Positions 49,055-58,974 of a stretch of 64,000 nucleotides of DNA are shown here, one piece after another; the stretch's first letter is position 1, and each line of letters begins with the position of its first letter. Position numbers and translations under genes: made by a program. The DNA is taken from NCBI RefSeq assembly GCF_002079055.1, contig NC_047498.1, forward strand, positions 833,299-897,298, read 5' to 3'. The notes below the pieces were generated by a model. The model was given only the letters and a program-made list of their open reading frames with translations. It did not search any database and was not told where the DNA came from. This DNA is from Saccharomyces paradoxus. Lineage: Eukaryota; Ascomycota; Saccharomycetes; Saccharomycetales; Saccharomycetaceae.

Positions 49055-51067
49055 TTAGGAATCTCTGTTTGCAAAAGAGCTGCTCTTATGTTTGGGAACA
49101 AATACAAAGTTCTCGTCGGTTTTACCGAAGAACAGATCACTTAACTTGATCCAATCATTAACATCCGTGCTACCCATTAGAGTTTCAAGTTCATCTCTCC
49201 CACACCAATTTGGCGGTCTCTCATTCAATTTCACAGGGTATCTCTCACAAATACCCATAGGGACATATCTATGAAAAAAGGACATGAACTCGCAAAAGAA
49301 TCTACGGCATTGAGAAATACCGTATTCATCAGTGCCCCAGTGTTCCATAGAGAACTGTGCATAATCTTTCAAAATTTCTAATCTTTCTGTACTTGTCTTG
49401 TCTAGATACTGCTGTGAATCAACCTCTTCAAAAATCCATGGCTTGATCAGGGCTCCACGAGCAACCATAACACTATCGATATTTTCATTCCCGTTCAAAT
49501 AGCGGTACCAGTCTTCGAAATTGTTGACATCACCATTCCCGACAAATTGAATCCTGTTCTTGGAATCCCTACATTCCTTGCCTTGTTCTGTTTCTTTGAA
49601 ATCCGCTTCGGCGGATCTCAAAGTGTCAGCTACTTGACTCACGTATTCCCAATCCGCAGACTTAGTATACCTTTGTTGCCTAGACCTACCGTGTAAGGTA
49701 ATTGCCGCCACCTCAGTTTCGTTAACCAGTCTTTTCACTAACCCTTCCGCGATAGGATGACCTTCCTTTGTACCTGTTCTGATCTTAACCGTGATAGGAA
49801 TATCTTTCGATACGTAATTCATTGCGTTTAAACAACGAATCATTCTTGCAGGGTTATCAAGTAGTGCACTACCAGAACCTTGTCTGTACAATAAATCGAT
49901 GGGGCAACCAGAGTTTAAATTGATTTCGCTGATTTCACTAACCGAATCTGCAAGTGCTTCTGCAGCTTTTGCCGCTTGCCAGGCTTTAGAACAGGCCACT
50001 TGAACACCGAATCCAGGAAACTCTGATTTATGAGCTTTAGGTAACGCCCACTCTGAATTAGTACCTTGAACCAAGGGAACGGCCAAAGCCATTTCCGAAT
50101 ATGTTACGTCTGCACCTAATTTTCTCATTAGACGACGATATGGTAAATTGCCTACGGTTGTTAGTGGCGACACAATTTTTTTATGGTGCAAATCCAATAG
50201 TTTTTTCTCTTGAGCAAAATAGCGAGTGTCCTTATACTTCAAGTACACTTCACGCTGTCTCATTCTATGTTCTGACAATTCCTTGGTCCTCTGTTCGACT
50301 TGGGGAGCAACTGGTTGTTCGACTTCTGGATCTTGTTTCTTTTGCTGCGGCGTTAACTCAACTTCTTCCTCTGGCTTCACAGAATCCCTACATTCTTGTT
50401 GAAAAGAGTCGATGATCTCCAATACTTCGTTACTTTTGGTGAAAGGGAATCTTCTTTTTATAAGATCAAGTTTTCTCTCCGGTGAGATATGGTTTACCTC
50501 CCCTTTAACGGACCATATTGTTTGCGCATCTGGATCAATTTCCTTCGTTGATATTAAGGTGTTTTCTTCCTTGTTTAAATGAGATGATAAAAATCTACAT
50601 TTGAATCCCATGGGGCAAAATCCCAATGAGTTAAAAACTGGACAAGTGGGAAAAATGTCGCTTTCAATTTCGGGTTTTTTTGTCGAAAGATACAAATCGA
50701 TATCGTGAACGAACCTACAGGTATCACCAAATGAACATTTGGATATGTTTCCATGGATTAAACGTGGGCACAAGACATTCTGTTCTTTAACCTGTCTGTT
50801 ATCTCTATTCTTGTTTTGCCCACGCTTCCTACCTCTTCCGTTCTTGTTCTTTTTATTGGTCCCACCGCTACCTGACAAATCGTTTACCATTCTGTCGGAA
50901 GACATTTCCTCATCATAAATGGCGATTTTCTGAGATTCATTCCGCTTCAATGGCAGAATATATTCGGGTTTGATATGAGCAATACCTTTGGACCAGGAAG
51001 TGTCTTGCCTCTTCACGGCTGAGTCGTCGTCGCCTACAATAGAGCGTTTATCGGCGTTCTGCTCCAT
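49055..51067 (-). CDS. DUS3: Dus3, tRNA dihydrouridine synthase for U47
   Basis: This 670-aa flavoenzyme reduces uridine 47 in the tRNA variable loop. It starts with a basic, Lys/Arg/Asn-rich region ([17 protein letters not shown]). Two CCCH zinc fingers follow (C100, C111, C117, H121 and C142, C151, C157, H163), then the TIM-barrel synthase domain. The catalytic cysteine is C388 in [15 protein letters not shown] and FMN are the known cofactors of the family. The C-terminal helical domain is present. The length is close to S. cerevisiae Dus3 (about 668). Confidence 0.95.
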   Translation of the reverse strand: MEQNADKRSIVGDDDSAVKRQDTSWSKGIAHIKPEYILPLKRNESQKIAIYDEEMSSDRMVNDLSGSGGTNKKNKNGRGRKRGQNKNRDNRQVKEQNVLCPRLIHGNISKCSFGDTCRFVHDIDLYLSTKKPEIESDIFPTCPVFNSLGFCPMGFKCRFLSSHLNKEENTLISTKEIDPDAQTIWSVKGEVNHISPERKLDLIKRRFPFTKSNEVLEIIDSFQQECRDSVKPEEEVELTPQQKKQDPEVEQPVAPQVEQRTKELSEHRMRQREVYLKYKDTRYFAQEKKLLDLHHKKIVSPLTTVGNLPYRRLMRKLGADVTYSEMALAVPLVQGTNSEWALPKAHKSEFPGFGVQVACSKAWQAAKAAEALADSVSEISEINLNSGCPIDLLYRQGSGSALLDNPARMIRCLNAMNYVSKDIPITVKIRTGTKEGHPIAEGLVKRLVNETEVAAITLHGRSRQQRYTKSADWEYVSQVADTLRSAEADFKETEQGKECRDSKNRIQFVGNGDVNNFEDWYRYLNGNENIDSVMVARGALIKPWIFEEVDSQQYLDKTSTERLEILKDYAQFSMEHWGTDEYGISQCRRFFCEFMSFFHRYVPMGICERYPVKLNERPPNWCGRDELETLMGSTDVNDWIKLSDLFFGKTDENFVFVPKHKSSSFANRDS

Positions 51068-51298
51068 GAATAATGTTCAGCAATTGTAGTTTCTCCCTAA
51101 TCTGTGTCAATATTGTTTCATCAGTGTTCATGTCATCACTACATATTATAACTAAATTCTCCATAACTTTAACCAAAGCTTATGAAACTTTTCAAAAATG
51201 GTGCACGGGCTTTGTTTATATTAAACTTTCCGATGTTTTTCGGGCTGCAATTCTCCTACCCGGATTGTCGGTATTAAGTCTCTTTATCCCGTGTCGTA

Positions 51299-51305
51299 TT
51301 ACCCG
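51299..51305 (+). promoter_or_regulatory. Reb1-type site between DUS3 and SFP1
   Basis: A perfect TTACCCG lies about 235 bp upstream of the DUS3 ATG. It is a consensus match only. Confidence 0.4.
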
Positions 51306-51331
51306 ACAGCTTTCTGCGGCTTATTCTGTGG

Positions 51332-51349
51332 ACCGCCGGTACGGGCGGT
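51332..51349. repeat. GC-rich inverted repeat ACCGCC-N6-GGCGGT
   Basis: Perfect 6-bp arms (51332-51337 and 51344-51349) flank a GGTACG spacer. It sits 27 bp from the Reb1-type site in the divergent DUS3/SFP1 promoter. It contains CGG and CCG triplets typical of Zn2Cys6 factor sites, but I cannot assign a factor. Confidence 0.6.
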
Positions 51350-52179
51350 GACTGGGTGCCGAACAGTGCGGCGTTCCCGTGTGTGCGACGGTGGCCTGCG
51401 GTAGGAAAAAGAAACAAAACGCGCCTACGTCGTGCAAGGGGACAGAATTTTGTCAGTTACATAATAAGGAGCAATTTCGAATCAATTGAAATTTGGAACA
51501 AACGGGCGATGCATTCGTTAAAAGGCGACTTTGTATCAAATAACGTCACTATCAGCCATTGTCACTTGCCACTGTCGCCTGCTACCGCTATTGCCATTAT
51601 AATTTGCTTTTGCATCGCCACCGATTTAAAGCTTTCCAGGCTAACGTACGCATTTTACCTCTCAGGCCCTATCTCTTTCTACCTGTCATCCCTATATAAC
51701 GTCTTGTACATTCTAGTGGCTCCGTTAACAAGGTTTGACAAAATTTACAATTAAGAAGGATAAGCGCTAGTCAATCTAAGCATTAAGTTCGCTTACAAAG
51801 AGAAAGAAACTAGTTATTTTCTATTTCTATCACACATCTGTACTTCTTCTCTGGTGATTTCCCATTTTTCTAATTTTGATCGACTTTACGGTGAGTTAAA
51901 CTACTTCTTTTTATCTCACATCACATTTAGAACAAGAAAGCAAGGAGAACAAATCTAAGGGAAAAAAGCACCACGGTACGTTCATACTAAGTTTATAATA
52001 TACTGGTTGTTTTTGCCTTTTGACATTTTACTATATCCTCGAAACACCATATCTGGATTTATCTATTATTTATCACTTCGAAGTTTCTTTTCTAAGGCGT
52101 TTCAGATTAATTGTCATTGAAAGACACATTCATAATCAGCATTTTTCTTTTCTTCGAAACAGGAAAAGTTTATACGAGT

Positions 52180-54243
52180 ATGGATTTCACAACAATGACT
52201 ATGGCAAGCAATATGGCTACTACTACTGCTACAACTGCTACACCGGCACATGCATCTATAAATTCCTCATCAAACTCTAATATTGATATTGATTCGAATC
52301 AGAATACTCCTTCTATCCTGATAAATAACAATTCGGATTCTTCTAATGGGAAAAACACAGATTTTAACGGCGTCAATAATATTCACCAAAAAAACATCAC
52401 GAACAATACAAACAATGTTCATTTGTACTCCCCTAATATAATGGACCAAACACTACTAACTCCACAGGATATCGCCAAGTTACGGAGAGAATCGATAGCC
52501 CATTCTCAAGGGATGGGTGGTGTTTCATGGGGGTCTATTAGTGTTGGTTCTTGGTTGAGAGATGAAATTATTAGCCGCAGAGGTAGTATTGTACCGGCAT
52601 CAGCAAACGGCGCTGTCGCCGCTGCTGCCGCTACCGCAGCTGCCACCACTGGCGCTACTAATACTTTGCAGATCCAACAACCCACTAAGAGGCCTTCTGT
52701 CTGTAATCCTCCTTATCATAGAGGGTATTCTATTTCTCCTCAGATAGCCTACACTGCTTATCTGCCAAATCTGGAAAAGCAATATTGTAAAGATTATTCA
52801 TGCTGTGGTCTTTCCTTACCAGGTTTGCATGATTTGCTGAGACATTACGAAGAAGCTCATATATCCACTTCTCCTAATACCACCAATATGTCACAAATAC
52901 CGATGAACTCTGCTGTTAATGCCGGTTCATCAGTTCGGATGACAAATAATAATTCTACTGCAAACTACAACCTACAGAATAACATGGCCGCTAATACGAA
53001 AAATGCAGCTCAGAAGACTAATAATATGCAGGCTCATAGTAGCAATGCAACTAATAATAACTCGATTAATAATATGCATGCCAATCTCCATAACAACATG
53101 GATTCCAACTCTACAATACGACAATCTCAGCATCCTCACCACCAGCAGAATATAATACAACAACAGTTGCAATCGAATTCCGTCAATCACTCTTCGGCAG
53201 CTGTACCAACACCGAGTGCAATGGGCTCAGCAACTGCGTCGTCCACGACGGCAAATCCGAATGTGATATCTATAACTGGGGGCCCTAACTCAAATTTATC
53301 GATGGCTAATCACTCTCAACAATTACATCTGAACGGTAATTTAGTCGATGCGGTTTCAACGAATGATGTGTTTTTAAGAACAAACAATTCTCCGTCAAGA
53401 CACACTCCGCACAACAAACCAATTAACAGTAACAACAACAGTGGTATCAATATTAATAATAACAACTCGCACAATACTAATAATATTAACATGGGTAATA
53501 AAAACGTCATGGTGAATCGTCCACATACTTTCAATAACTATTCTTTGAACAAAACGTCCAGGAATCCTATTCCACATCAGTCAAGAAAAATCGATCCCCA
53601 TCAAACGGATTTGTCACCTCTGGTACTTGTCCAAGATATAGATTTGAGTTTCATGGATGATGATATTTTGGGCCCCGGTAACCACAATACCATGAACTCT
53701 ACCGTAAATCCAACTGCAAATCCTCACAACTACAATACTTTTCATTCTTCTGTTCACGTGAAATCCTCTCAAAATATAGTCGATGACCAAGACATTGATG
53801 ACATAGACGATGATGATGATGTAGACGATGATGATGATGATGACGATGACGATGACACGGAAAACGGCTCCACTTCCAATGGAAAATCAGTTCATAACAA
53901 CAATTATAAAATGCCTCAGCAAGCTTATATAGATGATCCTGCGAGAAGGCTCTATGTAATGGATCATGAGGAACAAAAACCTTTTAAGTGTCCAGTTATT
54001 GGTTGTGAAAAGACTTACAAAAACCAAAACGGTTTGAAGTATCACAGGTTACATGGACATCAAAATCAAAAATTACACGAAAACCCTGACGGTACGTTTA
54101 GCGTAATAGATCCAGATTCTACAGATTCATTTGGTGATGGAATGGGCTCGGCAAAGGATAAACCCTATCGCTGTGAAGTTTGTGGTAAAAGATACAAGAA
54201 CTTGAACGGTTTAAAATATCACAGGGGCCACTCCACTCATTAA
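52180..54243 (+). CDS. SFP1: Sfp1, transcription factor of the ribosome regulon
   Basis: This 687-aa protein is a few residues longer than S. cerevisiae Sfp1 (about 683). A C2H2-like finger (CKDYSCCGLSLPGLHDLLRH) lies near residue 200. Long Asn/Ser/His-rich low-complexity tracts follow, then an acidic run of Asp at about residues 537-561, and two C2H2 fingers at the end (FKCPVIGCEKTYKNQNG near 600 and YRCEVCGKRYKNLNG near 664). Sfp1 enters the nucleus under TORC1 control and activates ribosomal-protein and ribosome-biogenesis genes; in S. cerevisiae it can form the prion [ISP+]. The frame opens at a TTG (52111), but the first ATG is at 52180 (MDFTTMTMAS). Confidence 0.96.
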   Translation: MDFTTMTMASNMATTTATTATPAHASINSSSNSNIDIDSNQNTPSILINNNSDSSNGKNTDFNGVNNIHQKNITNNTNNVHLYSPNIMDQTLLTPQDIAKLRRESIAHSQGMGGVSWGSISVGSWLRDEIISRRGSIVPASANGAVAAAAATAAATTGATNTLQIQQPTKRPSVCNPPYHRGYSISPQIAYTAYLPNLEKQYCKDYSCCGLSLPGLHDLLRHYEEAHISTSPNTTNMSQIPMNSAVNAGSSVRMTNNNSTANYNLQNNMAANTKNAAQKTNNMQAHSSNATNNNSINNMHANLHNNMDSNSTIRQSQHPHHQQNIIQQQLQSNSVNHSSAAVPTPSAMGSATASSTTANPNVISITGGPNSNLSMANHSQQLHLNGNLVDAVSTNDVFLRTNNSPSRHTPHNKPINSNNNSGININNNNSHNTNNINMGNKNVMVNRPHTFNNYSLNKTSRNPIPHQSRKIDPHQTDLSPLVLVQDIDLSFMDDDILGPGNHNTMNSTVNPTANPHNYNTFHSSVHVKSSQNIVDDQDIDDIDDDDDVDDDDDDDDDDDTENGSTSNGKSVHNNNYKMPQQAYIDDPARRLYVMDHEEQKPFKCPVIGCEKTYKNQNGLKYHRLHGHQNQKLHENPDGTFSVIDPDSTDSFGDGMGSAKDKPYRCEVCGKRYKNLNGLKYHRGHSTH
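53788..53856 (+). repeat. GAT/GAC run coding poly-Asp in SFP1
   Basis: A run of GAT and GAC codons encodes about 20 aspartates broken by single Ile or Val residues. GAT triplets dominate, so the tract can slip. It precedes the DNA-binding fingers and may serve as an activation or autoinhibitory region. Confidence 0.85.
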
Positions 54244-55472
54244 GATATAATTTTCTTCATTCAATTGCTTTAGTATATCTCATTGAATGAGTATTCTACC
54301 GTTTTTGACCCTTACATCAAGCGCCTGCTCTTTTTTCTTTTCGTTGTAAACAATTTGTCTGATCATTTTGGAATGAAAATCCATGTTGAAGCTGCGCTCT
54401 TCAACTATTACCATTAATTTAAAAATAAAAAAAAGCATATCTATTATCATAAAATGAACTTATAATAGAATAACATCTTTTTGTTTGTCATCATTTCCCT
54501 TAGATACTCCATCATGAAAACGACTTTTGCTCTGTCTGATCCCTCCTTCTAGTATCGTGATTGTGCGTTTTTTACTATTCATTTTTACTACTGTGTTTTT
54601 ACTATATATTTTTTGGCTTTACTTACTTCCTTCTGTTTTGATGTATTAAAAACTATTTTTATTCTAAGAAAAGAAACTTTCATCTTCTTATTCAAGTTCT
54701 AACTCCCAGAAAAAATTTCTTGGGATCCAAATTTTTTTATATTGTATTGTTTATCTGCTATTCTGTGTGTCTTTGAGTGGAGTATTATTGTATGTTTTTG
54801 CCTTACTTTTCTCGGGTACAGGCTCTCTTATTGAAGCAGTAGAAGGATACCTCGAAAGTACAGTTGCACTTGTTCTTTGGTACCTTTTCTTTTCTCTTTT
54901 TGCGAAGTTGTGCGTAAGTCACAGGAATTACATATGATCCCATTATGAGACCATGATTTGGTGAGGGAAGTTTACAGAGTTTACAGAGTTTACAGGTTTT
55001 TGGTGGTTAAGAAGTTTATTGTTTTGTTAATAATTTTGACCTTTAATTTTATATGCCTGAAAATATAAATTTATTCGATATCGATAATAATTCAATATTA
55101 TTAACTTGAAAAGTTATTCTGCTTCAAAGGTTACAATCATATCATCCAGCGAGGTGTTAACAAGAAAGCCAACAACACCTATTATGTCGTATGATTCAAG
55201 ACACGATCATTGAGGACTATTATATAAGCAAGACGTTTCGTCATCCCTACAGGAAAATTCCATTGTTCAACTAGTACCAAAGTTGCTCTTTAGGAAGGCA
55301 AGAAAAACTACCTTACCATGTCCTGCTGCTATGTGTGTATTTTTAAAAATCTAGAGGGAAAGTTCTTAAAAATATAAATGCGCGTAAGGCAGAAAAATAA
55401 AGACATATTGCCATAAATTATCAGAACACGAATTCAAGGTTTCAACAAAATAGGATAAAGTGAATAGGAAGA
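54244..55472. other. SFP1 3' region and SEI1 promoter
   Basis: This 1.23-kb AT-rich spacer separates two tandem plus-strand genes and is the longest of the window. It holds a 9-bp tandem repeat (54971-54996) and two perfect 11-bp ARS-consensus matches on the minus strand (ATTTATATTTT at 55060-55070 and 55369-55379). Such matches are frequent by chance in sequence this rich in A and T. TATATAAGC near 55231 may be a TATA element. I see no supported coding frame over 60 codons. Confidence 0.5.
54971..54996 (+). repeat. 9-bp tandem repeat TTTACAGAG
   Basis: There are two exact copies and a third that is one base short of complete, about 480 bp upstream of SEI1. It is a minor tandem duplication without evident function. 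Confidence 0.85.
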
Positions 55473-56330
55473 ATGAAAATCAATATATCCCGTCCATTAC
55501 AGCTTTTGCAATGGACTTCATATATTGTCGCCGTATTTCTAATACAATTGCTAATCATTCTTCCTTTATCAATCTTAATATATCATGATTTTTACCTGCG
55601 ACTATTACCTGCTGATTCTTCTAACATAGTTCCCCTTAATACTTTCAATATTTTAAATGGCGTACAATTTGGTACAAAGTTTTCCCAATCCATCTCAACC
55701 ATTCCAGTAGGCACAGATCTACCGCAGACAATAGACAATGGCTTATCGCAGTTGATACCCATGCGTGACAATATAGAATACAAGCTCGATCTAAACTTGG
55801 AGTTTTACTGCCAAAGTAGAACTGACCGTTCAAATCTAGACAATTTGTTAATCGATATTTACAGGGGTCCAGGTCCCATATTGGGTGTTCCAGGAAGAGG
55901 GGACAGCAAAGATGAAAAAGTCTTTCACACTTCTAGACCTATTGTCTGTCTTGCACTAACGGATTCCATGTCGCCCCAAGAAATTGAACAGCTAGGCCCA
56001 TCTCGCCTAAATGTCTACGGTGAAGAATGGCTAAATACAATAAGAATAGAGGACAAAATATCGTTAGATTCTTCATATGAAACGATTTCGGTGTTCTTAA
56101 AAACTGAAATTGCCCAAAGAAACTTGATAATATGCCCGGAAAGCGGTATTAAATTCAGGATGAATTTTGAGCAGGGATTAAGAAACTTAATGCTTCGAAA
56201 AAGATTTTTATCTTATATTATAGGCATTTCAATTTTTCATTGCATAATATGTGTGCTTTTTTTTATAACAGGTTGCACCGCATTCATTTTCGTTAGAAAG
56301 GGTCAGGAAAGATCCAAGAAACATAGCTGA
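55473..56330 (+). CDS. SEI1: Seipin (Sei1/Fld1), lipid-droplet biogenesis
   Basis: This 285-aa protein has the S. cerevisiae length. One transmembrane span lies near residues 14-36 (IVAVFLIQLLIILPLSILIY) and a second near 246-271 (YIIGISIFHCIICVLFFITG), with a beta-rich ER-lumenal domain between them and short basic cytosolic tails. This is the seipin layout. The protein forms a ring at ER-lipid droplet contacts, with Ldb16 in yeast, and controls droplet number, size and budding. The start is the ATG at 55473, preceded by GGAAGA. Confidence 0.95.
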   Translation: MKINISRPLQLLQWTSYIVAVFLIQLLIILPLSILIYHDFYLRLLPADSSNIVPLNTFNILNGVQFGTKFSQSISTIPVGTDLPQTIDNGLSQLIPMRDNIEYKLDLNLEFYCQSRTDRSNLDNLLIDIYRGPGPILGVPGRGDSKDEKVFHTSRPIVCLALTDSMSPQEIEQLGPSRLNVYGEEWLNTIRIEDKISLDSSYETISVFLKTEIAQRNLIICPESGIKFRMNFEQGLRNLMLRKRFLSYIIGISIFHCIICVLFFITGCTAFIFVRKGQERSKKHS

Positions 56331-56519
56331 TAGAATTGTATTTCTCGCTATATAATTTTAGAACCTAGCTGTTATTTTCTAAGTAAATAGCTGCTCCAGC
56401 ATTTTGCATCTTCGCCTCAAATAAAAAAATGAAAAGATGATCAGCGAAAAAACTCAAATTGAAAATTAGAGATGCTTTGAAAGTCATAATTCATATTCTA
56501 AATAAAGATTCCAAAGTGA

Positions 56520-57590
56520 ATGCTCACAATGCCCATTCCATCCGGTAATGTGGTGGTACCGAAGCCGAAACTTACCACTAAGGAAACAGATCCACTGCAT
56601 ATAATAAAGACGAGGCAAAAGACACATGGTCGGCCTGTGACCATTGCAGGCCCAATGGTTCGATATTCCAAGCTGCCATTTCGTCAGTTGTGCCGGGAAT
56701 ATAACGTTGATATAGTTTACTCCCCCATGATTTTAGCAAGAGAATATGTCCGTAATGAGCATGCAAGAATCTCTGACCTTTCAACAAATGATAAGGACAC
56801 CCCACTAATCGTCCAAGTAGGTGTAAATAACGTGGCTGATCTACTAAAATTTGTGGAAATGGTTGCCCCTTACTGTGATGGTGTTGGTATTAACTGTGGA
56901 TGTCCTATAAAGGAACAAATCCGGGAAGGCATAGGTTGCGCCTTGATATACAATCCCGATTTGTTATGTAGTATGGTCCATGCTGTGAAAGATAAATATG
57001 GCGACAAACTGAGGATTGAAACGAAAATAAGAATACATGAAGAGTTGGACGAAACGGTGGAGTTATGTCGAAGGCTATGTGATGCTGGGGTGGATTGGAT
57101 TACGATCCACGGCCGAACACGCAGAACTAGGTCATCGCAGCCAGCTAACCTGGATGCAATAAAGTATATTATCGAAAATATCAGCGACAAAAATGTGCCT
57201 GTCATAGCGAATGGGGATTGCTTCAAGTCATCTGATTTGGAAAGGATCACTAAGTACACTGGTGCATCTGGTGTCATGGCTGTACGTGGGTTGTTAAGCA
57301 ATCCAACGTTATTTGCTGGGTATGAAACCTGTCCTTGGGGCTGCATTGAAAAGTTTTGGTACTGGGTTCTAGAATTTGGTGGCTTACCCTTCCAATTGAC
57401 TCAGCATCACCTGTATTGCATGCTTGAAAATATGGAGGTGAAGAAATCACTGTTAAAAGAAATGATGAACCTTAAAAACTACATCAGCTTGATCGACTGG
57501 TTTGATAAAACCTTCGACTTCAAGCGTTACGGCGAAGATGGATTTGGTAAGGCGGTCGAAATTCCTTATAAAATTAATGGCTGTGTATAG
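56520..57590 (+). CDS. DUS4: Dus4, tRNA dihydrouridine synthase for U20a/U20b
   Basis: This 356-aa flavoenzyme has the Dus TIM barrel. FMN-site elements are TIAGPMVRYSKLPFR near residue 41 and VIANGDCF near residue 225. The catalytic cysteine is C128 in GINCGCPIKEQ. VMAVRGLLSNP is the phosphate-binding end of the barrel. An in-frame TGA lies directly before the ATG (TGA at 56517-56519, ATG at 56520), so no upstream start is possible. The S. cerevisiae protein is, as I recall, about 367 aa. A second Met at residue 4 is also possible. DUS3 lies 5.5 kb upstream on the opposite strand. Confidence 0.94.
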   Translation: MLTMPIPSGNVVVPKPKLTTKETDPLHIIKTRQKTHGRPVTIAGPMVRYSKLPFRQLCREYNVDIVYSPMILAREYVRNEHARISDLSTNDKDTPLIVQVGVNNVADLLKFVEMVAPYCDGVGINCGCPIKEQIREGIGCALIYNPDLLCSMVHAVKDKYGDKLRIETKIRIHEELDETVELCRRLCDAGVDWITIHGRTRRTRSSQPANLDAIKYIIENISDKNVPVIANGDCFKSSDLERITKYTGASGVMAVRGLLSNPTLFAGYETCPWGCIEKFWYWVLEFGGLPFQLTQHHLYCMLENMEVKKSLLKEMMNLKNYISLIDWFDKTFDFKRYGEDGFGKAVEIPYKINGCV

Positions 57591-57792
57591 AGCACCGCAC
57601 CAATGATTGCGAAACAAGAATGAATAAATATTAAATTACAAAAATCTAATAAAATGTGGTACTGAAATCGTATATATTTTCCTTTGTCATTTAAGAGCGT
57701 ATACTCGTACCCCGAAAGCTGCTCCGTTTGTGTAATAATATAACCTAAAACAAATAAAATGCTTATGAGATGGACACTATTTTTTTTACAAT

Positions 57793-58484
57793 CTAAGCAT
57801 CTTCTTCAACGACGACGGTTTGTAAACCCTTAGCAGAGGCGACCAGGACAGGTTCGACGTAAGAGAACAATGGGTTCTTGGCGTCTTCTTCTTCGTTTCT
57901 CTTTCTTGAGATTCTCAATCTTAATCTATATTCAACACCCTTAACACCTCTCTTCCAGATGGCCTGGTTCAATTCTGGGGCTAGACGGACATCATCGGTA
58001 CCCATGTGTAATTTGGCGAACTTCTTGATTTCCTTGACAGCTCTTGGAGCTCTCTTCTTGAAACTGACACCATGTAACTATATTAATACCAATTCAGGAT
58101 TGGGCTGTTAGTAAAAAAGTCGCTATGAAAAGGTGGAACTCAAGCATTAAGCCATGAATTGAGGGCAAGCGTCATTATGGTGTAAAGGTGAGTGTGCAAA
58201 TAGCAACTTGAGGAGAGATGAAGCACTGCAGCAATGGATAGAAGTCTTACAGCCCTTGCATCACGCACTCCATACAGTGACCTTCTTGTATTCCGGAATT
58301 AAACCTACGGCTCATCATTGGAAAAATTAAGTTTGATCTATACAGATTTTGCATGCTATTCCTCTATAATCTCGCTTGTTGGCTTTTAATTACTTCCCAC
58401 ATGAAGACAATGCTAATTTCGACATACTCTTTTGTGCAAGTTGATGGTGTATTCACGAGTGACAACGTCTTTTAAACCGGCCAT
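57793..58484 (-). CDS. RPL31B: Ribosomal protein eL31 (Rpl31B), spliced
   Basis: The gene has two exons: 58428-58484 (19 codons, MAGLKDVVTREYTINLHKR) and 57793-58077 (94 codons plus TAG, starting LHGVSFKKRAPRAVKEIKKF). Together they give 113 aa, the size of yeast Rpl31, a 60S protein near the exit tunnel that contacts Zuo1 and other ligands. The intron splits codons cleanly after AGA. The end, LQTVVVEEDA, and favoured codons mark a highly expressed ribosomal gene. RPL31A is the ohnologue elsewhere. Two Rap1-like motifs lie upstream. Confidence 0.97.
58078..58427 (-). other. RPL31B intron (350 nt)
   Basis: The 5' splice site reads GTATGT (minus strand, 58422-58427). The branch site TACTAAC is perfect, at 58107-58113 on the plus-strand coordinates, and the 3' splice site is TAG at 58078-58080. 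The branch-to-acceptor distance is about 30 nt. No snoRNA box pairs are obvious inside. Removing it restores the conserved eL31 frame. Confidence 0.96.
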
Positions 58485-58744
58485 TTTCAAGTAATTTTGT
58501 TTATTCTGCTCGTGCAATTGAAATTAACCTAGAGTCAAGCGTATGTATAACCAAGAAAGCCTATTGACAATGAAACTGGTCAAATAACAGAGTGAATATG
58601 TACACGCAAACTACCATCGCGAAGAGCTACAAGCTTGCAAAACAACGTCAGAGCCGTCTGTCGCATTACCCTCGGTTTCGCGCGCTCCCAATTGGCATTT
58701 GAAGTGCCAAGTTCAGTCGTGAGCACATTCAATCAGAGGGTCGT

Positions 58745-58751
58745 CCCATAC
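58745..58751 (+). promoter_or_regulatory. Rap1-like core CCCATAC upstream of RPL31B
   Basis: CCCATAC is the central 7 bp of the Rap1 consensus ACACCCATACATT, though the flanks do not match. It is about 265 bp upstream of the RPL31B ATG, within the usual Rap1 window of ribosomal-protein genes. Confidence 0.3.
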
Positions 58752-58813
58752 CCAGTAGAAACCCTACAGCTTCCAGTTTAGCTATGAAACGGACCAGATG
58801 AGCAGCACGGACG

Positions 58814-58841
58814 CTAGAGGGAAGTGGGCTCTTCCCCCTAG
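58814..58841. repeat. Imperfect inverted repeat in the RPL31B promoter
   Basis: CTAGAGGGAAG (58814-58824) and CTTCCCCCTAG (58831-58841) are inverted copies with one mismatch, 6 bp apart (TGGGCT). The site lies about 330-357 bp upstream of the RPL31B ATG, between the two Rap1-like motifs. The CCCCCT part also contains a stress-response-like element (CCCCT). Its function is unknown. Confidence 0.65.
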
Positions 58842-58961
58842 CTCCAGTGAGAGGGACGGAACGGGCAGCTTTACCTGAAAAATAAAGCATTCTAGGCTAG
58901 GCTGTGCAACTAAGGTTTTTCTGCGCTTCATCCAGGAAAAAATTCAAGAAAAATGTAATAT

Positions 58962-58974
58962 AAAATGTGGGTGT
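58962..58974 (-). promoter_or_regulatory. Rap1-like site upstream of RPL31B
   Basis: ACACCCACATTTT on the minus strand matches the Rap1 consensus ACACCCAYACATT at 11 of 13 positions. It is about 480-490 bp upstream of the RPL31B ATG. Rap1 with Fhl1/Ifh1 drives most yeast ribosomal-protein genes, so the site is plausible but unproven. Confidence 0.45.

Larger units (their letters stand above)
51068..52179. other. Divergent region DUS3 / SFP1
   Basis: This stretch of about 1.1 kb contains a Reb1-type site (51299-51305) and a GC-rich inverted repeat (51332-51349). A frame at 51356-51754 opens with GTG; its first ATG (51509) would give 81 aa with hydrophobic stretches, at about the place of the dubious S. 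cerevisiae ORF YLR402W. The last 400 bp are pyrimidine-rich, as in a long SFP1 5' leader. Confidence 0.5.

Noticed and set aside
55060-55379. Two 11-bp ARS consensus matches before SEI1
   Set aside because: They are perfect 11-mers, but lie in very AT-rich DNA where chance matches are common; there is no extended match or other origin feature.
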